Source of the DNA: Bacteroidales bacterium
GTDB taxonomy: Bacteria; Bacteroidota; Bacteroidia; Bacteroidales; CG2-30-32-10
Length of the DNA stretch: 37,310 nucleotides
NCBI GenBank assembly: GCA_035353855.1
Contig: DAOQAK010000026.1
Location: 15,625 to 52,934 of the forward strand
Reading direction: 5' to 3'
The notes below the pieces were generated by a model. The model saw only the letters and a program-made list of their open reading frames with translations, searched no databases and was not told the DNA's origin. This document shows positions 15,859 through 23,238 of the stretch, in pieces. Each line of letters begins with the position of its first letter. The stretch's first letter is position 1. The translations under genes were made by a program, and so were the position numbers.

Positions 15859-16353
15859 TTAATTTATTGCATTGTGTTTTTTGAGTTCAATCGCTATACT
15901 GTCGTATGGATAATAACCAACATGCCTGAAAAATTCATTGCCTTTATTGTCGAGTAATACCTGAACCGGAATATAATCAATGCCATAATATTTAACCAGA
16001 ACTTTATTTTTTTTGTCACGAACATTGTAAAATACAACATTGACAGAAGAACTGCATTCTGCTTTCACTGAATCTAAAACACTTTCCATCATTTTGCAAG
16101 GGATACAATTTTTTGAACCAAATTCAAGAAAGGTAAGCCTGTATGTTTTATGATTGGAAGAATAATCATACAACGATTTAAGGCTATCTGTGAGCTGTGA
16201 TAGAGAGTCATTATTGTTTTTCTTTTCAGAATTATTTGAACATGATGAAAATTGAAAAGATGCAATACTTAATAAGATGGTTATAAAGAAAAGCGAAATA
16301 ATTCCTTTGGCAATGTATCTGCGATTATTATTTAATTGTGACATATCTGACAT
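15859..16353 (-). CDS. Membrane-anchored or lipoprotein thioredoxin
   Basis: A 164-residue thioredoxin-fold protein with a normal redox motif, N-C83-I-P-C86-K, and a cis-Pro in Y-I-P-V-Q-V. The N-terminus has a hydrophobic segment (about 17-37) followed by F-S-S-C38-S-N-N, which could be a lipobox or simply the end of an anchor. An alternative ATG three codons in (16344) is possible. It would act in the periplasm as a thiol donor. The partner is probably the TlpA-like protein next to it and one of the CcdA-like membrane proteins of the same directon. Confidence 0.8.
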   Translation of the reverse strand: MSDMSQLNNNRRYIAKGIISLFFITILLSIASFQFSSCSNNSEKKNNNDSLSQLTDSLKSLYDYSSNHKTYRLTFLEFGSKNCIPCKMMESVLDSVKAECSSSVNVVFYNVRDKKNKVLVKYYGIDYIPVQVLLDNKGNEFFRHVGYYPYDSIAIELKKHNAIN

Positions 16354-16359
16354 ATTTTT

Positions 16360-17391
16360 TTAAAATATTAAGTTAAAAAGAAAACCAACAATCATAATTC
16401 CTATTCCAACAACACCAATGAATGTGAATATCAAAGGAAGTTTTAAGACTTTTCTGAGAATGATCATTTCCGGTAAAGACAGGCCAATGACAGACATCAT
16501 GAAAGCTAATGCTGTACCCAGCGACGCTCCTTTTTCAATCAATACTGAAACAATTGGAATAATTCCGGCAGCATTGGAGTATAACGGAATACCAATTAAA
16601 ACAGAGAGAGGAACAGCATACCATACGTCCTTACCCATAAATGAAGCCATGAATTCAGCAGGAACATAACCATGAGCACCTGCGCCAACAGCTATACCTA
16701 ATGCAACGTAAAGCCAAACTTTCCCGACAATATCTTTTACCGCATCATATCCGAATTTGATCCTGTTACTGAATTTTATTTTTTCTTCATCCAGAGAATT
16801 TTTTCCAACTTTAGTTTCGTATACCCAGGGTTCAATCCATTTCTCAAGCTTCAGTTTTCCGATAACCCAACCAGCAAGTATTGCTATAAATAAACCAGTC
16901 CCGACATATATTAAAGCAGTTTGCCATCCAAACATTCCATACAAAAGCACAACCGCAACTTCATTTATCATAGGTGCTGCAATCAAAAATGAAAACGTAA
17001 CTCCCAGTGGAATACCGGCTTCTACAAAGCCCAGAAACAAAGGTATTGCAGAGCATGAACAAAATGGAGTAACAATACCAAGCATGGAAGCCATCACATT
17101 TCCTGTAAATGTTTTTTTACCTTCTAATGCTTTGCGTGTGCGTTCGGGGGTAAAGTAAGTTCTTACAATTCCTACAAAGAAAATAATCAGTGTTAGTAAT
17201 AATATTACTTTGGGAAACTCAAAAATGAAAAACCAGATCGCTTCTGCAAGACTATTGCCTTTAGTCATTCCAAGTGCTGAGAAAACCAGCCAGTCAGTAG
17301 AGGGTTGTAAATAATGATAAATCAAATACCAAACCGGCAATAATAATATTGCAATCTGAAAATTACGTGATTTAATAATTTGAAATTTCAT
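16360..17391 (-). CDS. ArsP-like permease (DUF318 family)
   Basis: A 343-residue inner-membrane permease with about eight helices. It has the family signature T-P-F-C111-S-C113-S-A-I-P-L-F and a second-half A-A-P-M-I-N-E segment. ArsP members expel trivalent organoarsenicals such as methylarsenite; close relatives in the same superfamily have been linked to other metals, so substrate is not certain. The start at 17391 gives a clean four-base gap to the previous gene; a frame open to 17541 overlaps it and is not favoured. Confidence 0.82.
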   Translation of the reverse strand: MKFQIIKSRNFQIAILLLPVWYLIYHYLQPSTDWLVFSALGMTKGNSLAEAIWFFIFEFPKVILLLTLIIFFVGIVRTYFTPERTRKALEGKKTFTGNVMASMLGIVTPFCSCSAIPLFLGFVEAGIPLGVTFSFLIAAPMINEVAVVLLYGMFGWQTALIYVGTGLFIAILAGWVIGKLKLEKWIEPWVYETKVGKNSLDEEKIKFSNRIKFGYDAVKDIVGKVWLYVALGIAVGAGAHGYVPAEFMASFMGKDVWYAVPLSVLIGIPLYSNAAGIIPIVSVLIEKGASLGTALAFMMSVIGLSLPEMIILRKVLKLPLIFTFIGVVGIGIMIVGFLFNLIF

Positions 17392-17395
17392 TGTA

Positions 17396-18097
17396 TTAGA
17401 AATAAAAAATATAGACGTAATAAATGCCAACAATAATAAATGCAACAGCAACAACTCTTCGGAACCATTTTTCAAAAGCCTTGATTTTATTGTAGAATCC
17501 GCCAACACTGGAAATACTGAAAGCAAGCAAATAAGCAACAATAATTACCGGAAGTCCTGTGGCTATTGCAAAAACAAATGGAAGGTATAACCCGCCAGGA
17601 CTGGCTATTGACATAGGGATAAGCATTCCGAAATACAACACACCGCTGTAAGGGCAGAAAGCAAGTGCAAATACAATTCCTAGTATTAATGCGCTCCAGC
17701 TGCTTCCTGTTTTACTTTTCTTTTCAATGCTTTCTGAAATTTTATTCAATCCCGGAATTTTTATTTTAATAAGGTCAAGCATGATAACACCTATAATTAT
17801 AAGAAGTGGTCCTAAAATGCGTTCACCATACATTTGGAAAAATTTTGCAACATGAAATTTACTTGCGCCAAAATATAATATAACACCAACACCTGTATAG
17901 CTTATGGCTCTGCCTAATGTATAGAGCAATCCGTTCAGGAATATTTTCTTTTTATTTTCAATATCCTTGCTGATGAATCCAATGGCAGTAATATTTGTAG
18001 CCAAAGGGCACGGACTAATTGCGGTCATAAGCCCAAGTATAAAGGCATACCAAACAGGAGCTGTTGTATTATCAAGTAAATTTTGAAGGAATTCCAT
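17396..18097 (-). CDS. ArsG-like organoarsenical efflux permease (CcdA-related)
   Basis: A 233-residue six-helix membrane protein of the CcdA/DsbD superfamily. The first half has the motif S-P-C30-P-L-A-T-N-I-T-A-I-G, typical of the ArsG family from arsEFG clusters, and the second half has A-F-C148-P-Y-S-G. ArsG was described as an efflux permease for trivalent aromatic arsenicals, acting with the ArsEF reductase. It lies six bases after an ArsF-like gene, the expected order. It could equally act as a thiol-electron carrier, as other CcdA-like proteins do. Confidence 0.78.
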   Translation of the reverse strand: MEFLQNLLDNTTAPVWYAFILGLMTAISPCPLATNITAIGFISKDIENKKKIFLNGLLYTLGRAISYTGVGVILYFGASKFHVAKFFQMYGERILGPLLIIIGVIMLDLIKIKIPGLNKISESIEKKSKTGSSWSALILGIVFALAFCPYSGVLYFGMLIPMSIASPGGLYLPFVFAIATGLPVIIVAYLLAFSISSVGGFYNKIKAFEKWFRRVVAVAFIIVGIYYVYIFYF

Positions 18098-18103
18098 TTA
18101 AAC

Positions 18104-18532
18104 TTATTTTAATAATTCCTGAATTTTTGATTTTAATTCTGAAACAAAAACTTTTTCATCATGAATTTTTGCAAAAGCAAAATTTGTCAGATCATCGGTT
18201 TTTTCTTTAACACCAACAACTTTTGTTACAGCCAATGTTGCTCCATAAGCCTGGTACTTCTCGCTGATGGTCTTGTTTTCGGGAAGCTCGCAATTCAAAA
18301 TATATAAATCTATTATTCCGCTATCTAATTCTGTTTTGAAATTTTCGTCAATGGTTTTTCTTACTGCAGCTTCAATTGAACGACAGGTATTGCAGCGGTT
18401 GGTTATATGAAAATATAAAAGCTTAACTTTTAGTTTTTGAGGATTATTTGAAATCACAGTATCCGTATCTTTTTGAGCAAATACCTGGAAGGAAAAGAAA
18501 AGACCGAGAAAAATGAATGCGATATTTTTCAT
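18104..18532 (-). CDS. ArsF-family thioredoxin-fold protein, copy 2
   Basis: A 142-residue exported protein (signal peptide about 1-19). The mature part has the ArsF-like pattern: L-L-Y-F-H-I-T-N-R-C-N-T-C-R-S-I-E, then I-L-N-C-E-L and I-S-E-K-Y-Q-A-Y-G. The C-x-x-C pair sits where a thioredoxin active site would be. ArsF is described as part of a reductase for nitro-aromatic and arsenical compounds. It is a close paralogue of the protein encoded immediately upstream (18538-19107) and precedes the ArsG-like gene by six bases. The enzymatic role in this organism is unproven. Confidence 0.8.
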   Translation of the reverse strand: MKNIAFIFLGLFFSFQVFAQKDTDTVISNNPQKLKVKLLYFHITNRCNTCRSIEAAVRKTIDENFKTELDSGIIDLYILNCELPENKTISEKYQAYGATLAVTKVVGVKEKTDDLTNFAFAKIHDEKVFVSELKSKIQELLK

Positions 18533-18537
18533 AAAAA

Positions 18538-19107
18538 TTATTTTAAGTATTCTGATATTTTGTTTTTTAATATTTCAATAAATTTTTCTTCTTTATTCTT
18601 GGCATATTTGAAACCATCACCGGTTAGATCGGTTTTTGTTTCTTTACCGTTGAAAATTTGTGTAACAAATAGTGCTGAGCCAAAGGCTTGGTATTTCTCA
18701 GAGATAGCTTTATTAGCATCTTCCTCAACATTAATGATTTTAAATTTTATTGTTCCCTTAGCTAATTCATTTTTAAAATAAGTGTTCAATGTTTTTTTGG
18801 TTGCATCTTCAATAGCGATACACGACACACAACGATTTGCACCATGAAAATAATACACTTCAACTTTTGGTTTTGCTATTTTTGTGTTTGAAGCAGAAGT
18901 ATTGTTCACTTTTAATGTATCGTTTTTTGTTGTGCTGACAGGTGATGTTATAGAATCATTATTCCCGGAAATGCTATCCGAAACAGCATTTACTTGTTGA
19001 GTACTGTCATTATTGGTTTTGTCAGATTTGCCCGAACTTCCGCAACCGGTGAGGAGCAGGGTAGTTACAAAAACTACAAAAAGAATAATTGCTGATTTTC
19101 TTAACAT
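18538..19107 (-). CDS. ArsF-family lipoprotein, copy 1
   Basis: A 189-residue lipoprotein with lipobox L-L-T-G-C22. A Ser/Thr/Asn-rich linker (about 25-75) precedes the ArsF-like domain: V-Y-Y-F-H-G-A-N-R-C-V-S-C-I-A-I-E and I-S-E-K-Y-Q-A-F-G. It differs from copy 2 in being membrane-tethered by a lipid and having the linker. Tandem copies suggest duplication and division of labour between a soluble and an anchored form. Its start overlaps the end of arsR by seven bases, indicating translational coupling. Confidence 0.8.
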   Translation of the reverse strand: MLRKSAIILFVVFVTTLLLTGCGSSGKSDKTNNDSTQQVNAVSDSISGNNDSITSPVSTTKNDTLKVNNTSASNTKIAKPKVEVYYFHGANRCVSCIAIEDATKKTLNTYFKNELAKGTIKFKIINVEEDANKAISEKYQAFGSALFVTQIFNGKETKTDLTGDGFKYAKNKEEKFIEILKNKISEYLK

Positions 19108-19427
19108 ATTTTTTTCCCTGTTTTAGGTGGATTCGAAAATATTTCAATAAATAAATTTTTTGCCTGGTTCCAATTCTCGTGGTTGATACAATACTTTATT
19201 TTCGGAGGTTTTATTTCTCCTTGTATCAGTCCTGAAATTTTCAATTCTTTCAGATGTTGCGATAATGTAGAACGTGCGATTGGAATTTCTTCGGCCATAT
19301 CGCCACTATAACAACAACTTTGTGAAGCCAGTTTTTCTAAAATTGAAATCCTTGCCGGGTGACTTAATGCTTTTGCAAAAAGGGCAAGTTTTTTTTGAGT
19401 TTCGGTATATTCAATTTTTTTTACCAT
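19101..19427 (-). CDS. arsR: ArsR-family metalloregulator of the ars/hgc directon
   Basis: A 108-residue winged-helix repressor. The recognition helix is in A-R-S-T-L-S-Q-H-L-K-E-L (about 51-62). Adjacent cysteines C38-C39 lie in the segment S-Q-S-C-C-Y-S-G-D-M; C80 and a C-terminal C108 are also present, giving thiols suited to As(III) or Hg(II). It probably represses its own operon by binding the dyad at 19690-19709. Its start codon shares one base with the stop of the preceding small redox gene. Confidence 0.88.
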   Translation of the reverse strand: MVKKIEYTETQKKLALFAKALSHPARISILEKLASQSCCYSGDMAEEIPIARSTLSQHLKELKISGLIQGEIKPPKIKYCINHENWNQAKNLFIEIFSNPPKTGKKIC

Positions 19428-19672
19428 TATGCATTTTGATTTTTTAATATAATCTCTTTTAATTCGTTCATCGACGGAACCCTTCCCGAAAGAACAACTT
19501 TTCCATCGATTACAATACCCGGTGTGCGCATTATTCCATATGACATTATTTTAACAATGTCTTCAACTTTTTCCACATTGGCGCTGATGTTTAGTTCTGA
19601 AAGTGCATTTATCGTATTTTTTTCAAGAGTTTTGCAGTTTGGGCAACCGGTACCTAAAATTTTTATATCCAT
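19427..19672 (-). CDS. Small thioredoxin-like redox protein (MTH895/TM0996 type)
   Basis: An 81-residue thioredoxin-fold protein with G-T-G-C10-P-N-C13-K at the N-terminus and a cis-Pro in R-T-P-G-I-V-I-D-G. The length and motif match the redox-active disulfide protein 2 family. No signal peptide, so cytoplasmic. It is the first gene of the long minus-strand directon, 17 bases or so after the predicted transcription start. It could supply electrons to ArsC or to the CcdA-like membrane proteins. Confidence 0.88.
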   Translation of the reverse strand: MDIKILGTGCPNCKTLEKNTINALSELNISANVEKVEDIVKIMSYGIMRTPGIVIDGKVVLSGRVPSMNELKEIILKNQNA

Positions 19673-19689
19673 AACGATTTCATTTTTAT

Positions 19690-19709
19690 ATTTCGCAAAA
19701 ATACGAAAT
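19690..19709 (-). promoter_or_regulatory. Promoter/operator dyad of the ars/hgc directon
   Basis: ATTTCG at 19690-19695 and CGAAAT at 19704-19709 form an inverted repeat. The eight bases between them (19696-19703), read on the minus strand, are TATTTTTG, a perfect TAnnTTTG -7 box. A repressor on the dyad would therefore block the promoter directly. The start codon follows at 19672. No -33 element is evident. ArsR binding is inferred. Confidence 0.55.
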
Positions 19710-19742
19710 GAAAAAATATAAAAAAATTATTTATAAAAATTT

Positions 19743-19791
19743 TAACAAAAAAAAATCTAACATTTCATCGCTATGGATGAAAGTTAGATTT
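19743..19791 (-). terminator. Rho-independent terminator of the second arsR-like gene
   Basis: Bases 19753-19769 pair with 19776-19791 with a single bulge. On the minus strand the stem is followed by a run of nine T residues, then TTTGTTAAAATT-like sequence. It lies 32 bases after the stop of the 19823-20122 gene and insulates it from the ars/hgc promoter. Confidence 0.8.
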
Positions 19792-19822
19792 AATAATTAA
19801 ACAAACTAACTAACTAATTTTT

Positions 19823-20122
19823 TTATGAGTTACCGCAACGGCTTACGCACTCAAGAATCTGGAGGAGCGATTCATTCTTTAAATAATAAAAAGTTTGCTT
19901 TCCAGCGCGTTTAGAAGCAAGAACGCCTTTATTTTTTAAAATATTTAAATGATGCGATGCTGCAGCCTGTTCAATTTTTAAACGTGCATATATTTCTGTA
20001 ACGTTAAGTTTTGGTGTAGCTTCTAATAAACCAATAATAGCAATTCTCATGGGATGAGCTATTGCTCTTAGTCTGCTTGCTGCGTCTTCTAATTTTTTAA
20101 TATCGATTTCCGTTTTAGCCAT
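19823..20122 (-). CDS. ArsR/SmtB-family transcriptional regulator
   Basis: A 99-residue winged-helix protein. L-R-A-I-A-H-P-M-R-I-A-I-I-G-L-L is the usual first-helix pattern, A-A-A-S-H-H-L-N-I-L-K the recognition helix (about 53-63). C92 and C96 near the C-terminus could be ligands, but the adjacent-Cys motif of the arsR at 19101 is absent, so the inducer may differ. It is a single-gene unit with its own promoter and terminator, 150 bases upstream of the ars/hgc directon. Whether it controls that directon or a distant target cannot be told here. Confidence 0.85.
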   Translation of the reverse strand: MAKTEIDIKKLEDAASRLRAIAHPMRIAIIGLLEATPKLNVTEIYARLKIEQAAASHHLNILKNKGVLASKRAGKQTFYYLKNESLLQILECVSRCGNS

Positions 20123-20139
20123 GATAAAATTATTTGGTG

Positions 20140-20172
20140 CAAATGTATATATAAATAATATATAAAAACAAA
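20140..20172 (-). promoter_or_regulatory. Promoter of the second arsR-like gene
   Basis: On the minus strand, TTTG at 20172-20169 and TACATTTG at 20147-20140 are separated by 21 bases, a good fit to the Bacteroidota consensus TTTG-N19-21-TAnnTTTG. The spacer is a TATATA-rich near-palindrome (about 20145-20163) that could be an operator. Confidence 0.55.
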
Positions 20173-20188
20173 TATATTAGATAATTTT

Positions 20189-21820
20189 TTAAAAAAGTTC
20201 TGTAAAACTGAATTTTGTGCCGTTAAAAAGTCCTTTGTCGCTTAACTTTAATTCCGGAATAACCAATAAAGCCATAAATGATAATGTCATAAAAGGAGAT
20301 TTTAACTGAGTGCCAAGCTCTTTAGCTTTATTATCAATGAGTTCATACATTTTCGCAATTTCAAAACCATCTTTATCGGACATCAATCCGGCAACAGGTA
20401 AGGGAAGTATGTGTTCCCAATTTTTATTTACGGCCGAAATACCACCTTTGTTTTTAATTACAAGATTGATCGCATTTACTAAATCATCATCATTAGTTCC
20501 AATTGCAATGATGTTGTGACTATCATGAGCAACGGTTGATGCAATTGCTCCATCTTTAAATCCAAATCCTTTGATAAACGCAACAGCAGGTTTTGAAGGC
20601 TGGTAGCGATTCATTACAACCAATTTCAAAATATCATTTTTAATGTCGGATTTGATTTCGTTATTAACGATATTTGCTTTTACCTCGATACATTTTGTAA
20701 TAAGCTGTCCTTCGATTGCTTCAATAACTTTTATCTTATCACTTTTTGCATCAACGCGAATATCATTTTTTGAAATAGCTGAACAATTAAAATAATTGAC
20801 AGGTTTTTCATCAATACCTTTAATTAAAGTCGTTCCATTTTCTGCAACTTTGTTTCCTTTAATGTAGGTTGATTTTACATTAAATTCTTTTAAGTCATTG
20901 ACTAAAATAAAATCCGCATCATCATTTTTCTGAAGAAGCCCAACATCAAGTTTATAATGCTTTACAGGATTTAAAGTCAATGCAGTAATTACAGAAAGCG
21001 CGTCATAACCTTTGGCAACGGCACGTGCTGCAATAGCGTTCATGTGGTTTTTTGCAAGTTCATCGGGATGTTTGTCATCTGAACAAAACATTATTTTATC
21101 AGAATAATTTTTCATCAATCCGATAAGGTCTTCAAAATTTTTTGCAGCGCTACCTTCACGGATTAAAATTTTCATTCCGAAATTTATTTTATCGATTGCT
21201 TCTTCCATTGTGAAACACTCGTGGTCAGTAGTGATTCCGGCTTCGGTATATTTTCTTGCATCATCGCCTTTTAATCCGGGAGCATGACCATCAACAGGTT
21301 TGTTATATTTTTTTGCAAGCGCAAGTTTTGAAATGACATCTTCGTTGTTAAATAAAACTCCTGGAAAATTCATCATTTCGGCGAGATAATAAATATCATC
21401 CATTTTCAAAAGTTCTTCTGTTTCGCTTACGCCTAGCGATGCTCCTGAACTTTCAAAAGGTGTTGCGGGAACACATGAAGGTGCTCCGAAATAAAATTTA
21501 AAAGGAACTTTTTTCCCATTTTCAATCATGAATTTTACACCATCAATTCCCAAAACATTTGCTATTTCATGTGGGTCGGAAGCTGTTGCAACGGTTCCGT
21601 GAGTAACTGCAAGCCTTGCGAATTCTGAAGGAATCAGCATAGAGCTTTCTATATGAACATGTGCATCAATGAACCCGGGTAAAATATAATGTGTTTCCGT
21701 AACAGGTTTTTCAATGATGTTTTTAATTTTCCCATTTTCAATTTCAACAGTACCGCTGTAGATTCGTTGTTTTACAACATCCACAATATTTCCGTTGATA
21801 GCAAATGATGATGTTTTCAT
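20189..21820 (-). CDS. ade: Adenine deaminase
   Basis: A 543-residue amidohydrolase that converts adenine to hypoxanthine and ammonia in purine salvage. The metal-binding motif P-G-F-I-D-A-H-V-H-I-E-S-S is near residue 48. Family segments A-S-D-P-H-E-I-A-N-V, P-S-C-V-P-A-T, D-G-H-A-P-G and the C-terminal H-D-S-H-N-I are present. Length is normal. The ATG at 21820 is preferred to an in-frame codon 24 bases upstream because it gives the usual short N-terminus. A strong terminator lies just upstream of it, so it has its own promoter or reads through. Confidence 0.92.
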   Translation of the reverse strand: MKTSSFAINGNIVDVVKQRIYSGTVEIENGKIKNIIEKPVTETHYILPGFIDAHVHIESSMLIPSEFARLAVTHGTVATASDPHEIANVLGIDGVKFMIENGKKVPFKFYFGAPSCVPATPFESSGASLGVSETEELLKMDDIYYLAEMMNFPGVLFNNEDVISKLALAKKYNKPVDGHAPGLKGDDARKYTEAGITTDHECFTMEEAIDKINFGMKILIREGSAAKNFEDLIGLMKNYSDKIMFCSDDKHPDELAKNHMNAIAARAVAKGYDALSVITALTLNPVKHYKLDVGLLQKNDDADFILVNDLKEFNVKSTYIKGNKVAENGTTLIKGIDEKPVNYFNCSAISKNDIRVDAKSDKIKVIEAIEGQLITKCIEVKANIVNNEIKSDIKNDILKLVVMNRYQPSKPAVAFIKGFGFKDGAIASTVAHDSHNIIAIGTNDDDLVNAINLVIKNKGGISAVNKNWEHILPLPVAGLMSDKDGFEIAKMYELIDNKAKELGTQLKSPFMTLSFMALLVIPELKLSDKGLFNGTKFSFTELF

Positions 21821-21852
21821 ATAAATTTTTTTTTGGGAGAGCAAAATTATAA

Positions 21853-21888
21853 AAAAAGGTCTTTAAAAAATTTTTTAAAGACCTTTTT
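21853..21888. terminator. Bidirectional terminator hairpin
   Basis: A perfect 36-base palindrome centred between 21870 and 21871, with GGTCTTT/AAAGACC in the stem and A/T runs at both ends. It lies 19 bases after the stop of the FG-GAP gene on the minus strand and ends that transcript before ade. Confidence 0.85.
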
Positions 21889-21906
21889 ATTTTTTAATCA
21901 ATTTTG

Positions 21907-23229
21907 TTATTCAACAATAAGCTTTTTCCGTGAAGCTAATTTTTTATCAGATACCTCAACAATGTAAACACCTGCGGGAAGTTTGTTAATATTGAGTGTT
22001 GTTTTATTGTCAATGATATTTTTTTCTAAAATATGTTTTCCCGAAATGTCAAAAAGTTTTATTGTGAGATTATTTTTGTTGTTATGTATTGTAATGATTG
22101 CTTCTCCTTGCGCGGGATTTGGCGATACATCAAAGGAAATATCATCAGAATTAAATTCTGGAATACCATTAATCAGGTTATTTTTATAAAAAATAAAATT
22201 ACCTGTAGTGTCGCCAACCATTAGATCCAAATCGCCATCGTTGTCAATATCACCAAGCGTGGGTGCTGCAATTCCAGCAGCGGCGCTTAAACCAAAGGGA
22301 TTAAGTAATGGAGCGGCAAAACTTGGTGAAGTATTGCTTCCGGAATTTCTGTAAAAATAGATATTCCCTCCGTTATCCCATGAACCAACAAGAATGTCTA
22401 AATCTCCATCATTATCTAAATCACCAACAGTAGGATTTGCTTCATCTATTGATGGAACAGTAAGTCCATAAGGATTCTGTGTTGGAGCTGCAAAATTAGG
22501 GCTTGACGCTGTTCCTGTATTTTCATAATATTTAAAAACTCCATAGTATTCATTTGACAACATATCGGGATCCCCATCGTTGTCAAAATCAGCAAAAGCA
22601 GGAAACCCTTCTTCAAAAGCTGAATCAAGTCCGAAAGGGTTTGTTGTTGGAAGCGCAAAAGCAGGATTGGCTGGCGTTCCTGTGTTTTGAAAATATTTGA
22701 AGGCACCATAATATTCGCCGGTAAATAAATCCTGATCCCCATCGTTGTCCATGTCGACAGTAACGGGCCTGAGTCCTAAAGCCGGGTACGATATACCGAA
22801 AGGATTGGTTTGGGGTGCAGCAAAAGCAGGATTGGTAGGAGTTCCTGTATTTTCAAAATATTGAATCTGTCCATAATAGGTTAAGGCTATTATATCAAGG
22901 TCGCCATCGTTATCAAGGTCAGTAAAAGATGGAAGTAAAACGTAGTATCCTGGATTTGAAAGCCCGAAAGGATTGTTTACTGCAGGAGCAAAAGTTTGAG
23001 CATTTGTATTTCCTACATAAATCAGGAATGCAGCAGCAGCAAGGATTTTTTTCAATTCCTTTTTTTGTAAAATATTTTTTACAATAGAAAAGAGGTTGTT
23101 CAGTTTCCATTGCAGTTGCTGCTTTTGTTTATCTGCAATGGTTTGCCAACTGTTGGTTTCAATCAGATCATTTATCTGACGTGCTGTATTTTTAAATTGA
23201 TTGATTTTTCTGGAGTAGGGATGTTTCAT
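21907..23229 (-). CDS. T9SS-secreted FG-GAP/VCBS repeat protein
   Basis: A 440-residue surface or secreted protein. Five repeats each carry a calcium-type loop such as D-x-D-N-D-G-D-x-D followed by Y-F-E-N-T-G-T, spaced about 55 residues apart (about 100-360), as in beta-propeller FG-GAP proteins. The C-terminal 75 residues (from V-S-P-N-P, ending K-K-L-I-V-E) are a type A T9SS sorting domain. The N-terminus is unusual: about 60 charged residues come before the hydrophobic signal segment I-L-A-A-A-A-F-L-I-Y and its N-A-Q cleavage site. It ends before a strong terminator and starts nine bases after the TIGR03032-like gene. Confidence 0.85.
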   Translation of the reverse strand: MKHPYSRKINQFKNTARQINDLIETNSWQTIADKQKQQLQWKLNNLFSIVKNILQKKELKKILAAAAFLIYVGNTNAQTFAPAVNNPFGLSNPGYYVLLPSFTDLDNDGDLDIIALTYYGQIQYFENTGTPTNPAFAAPQTNPFGISYPALGLRPVTVDMDNDGDQDLFTGEYYGAFKYFQNTGTPANPAFALPTTNPFGLDSAFEEGFPAFADFDNDGDPDMLSNEYYGVFKYYENTGTASSPNFAAPTQNPYGLTVPSIDEANPTVGDLDNDGDLDILVGSWDNGGNIYFYRNSGSNTSPSFAAPLLNPFGLSAAAGIAAPTLGDIDNDGDLDLMVGDTTGNFIFYKNNLINGIPEFNSDDISFDVSPNPAQGEAIITIHNNKNNLTIKLFDISGKHILEKNIIDNKTTLNINKLPAGVYIVEVSDKKLASRKKLIVE

Positions 23230-23238
23230 AGCGATATA

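Noticed and set aside
17392..17541. Longer start for the ArsP-like permease
   Set aside because: It would overlap the ArsG-like gene by about 146 bases; ATG 17391 leaves a normal four-base gap.
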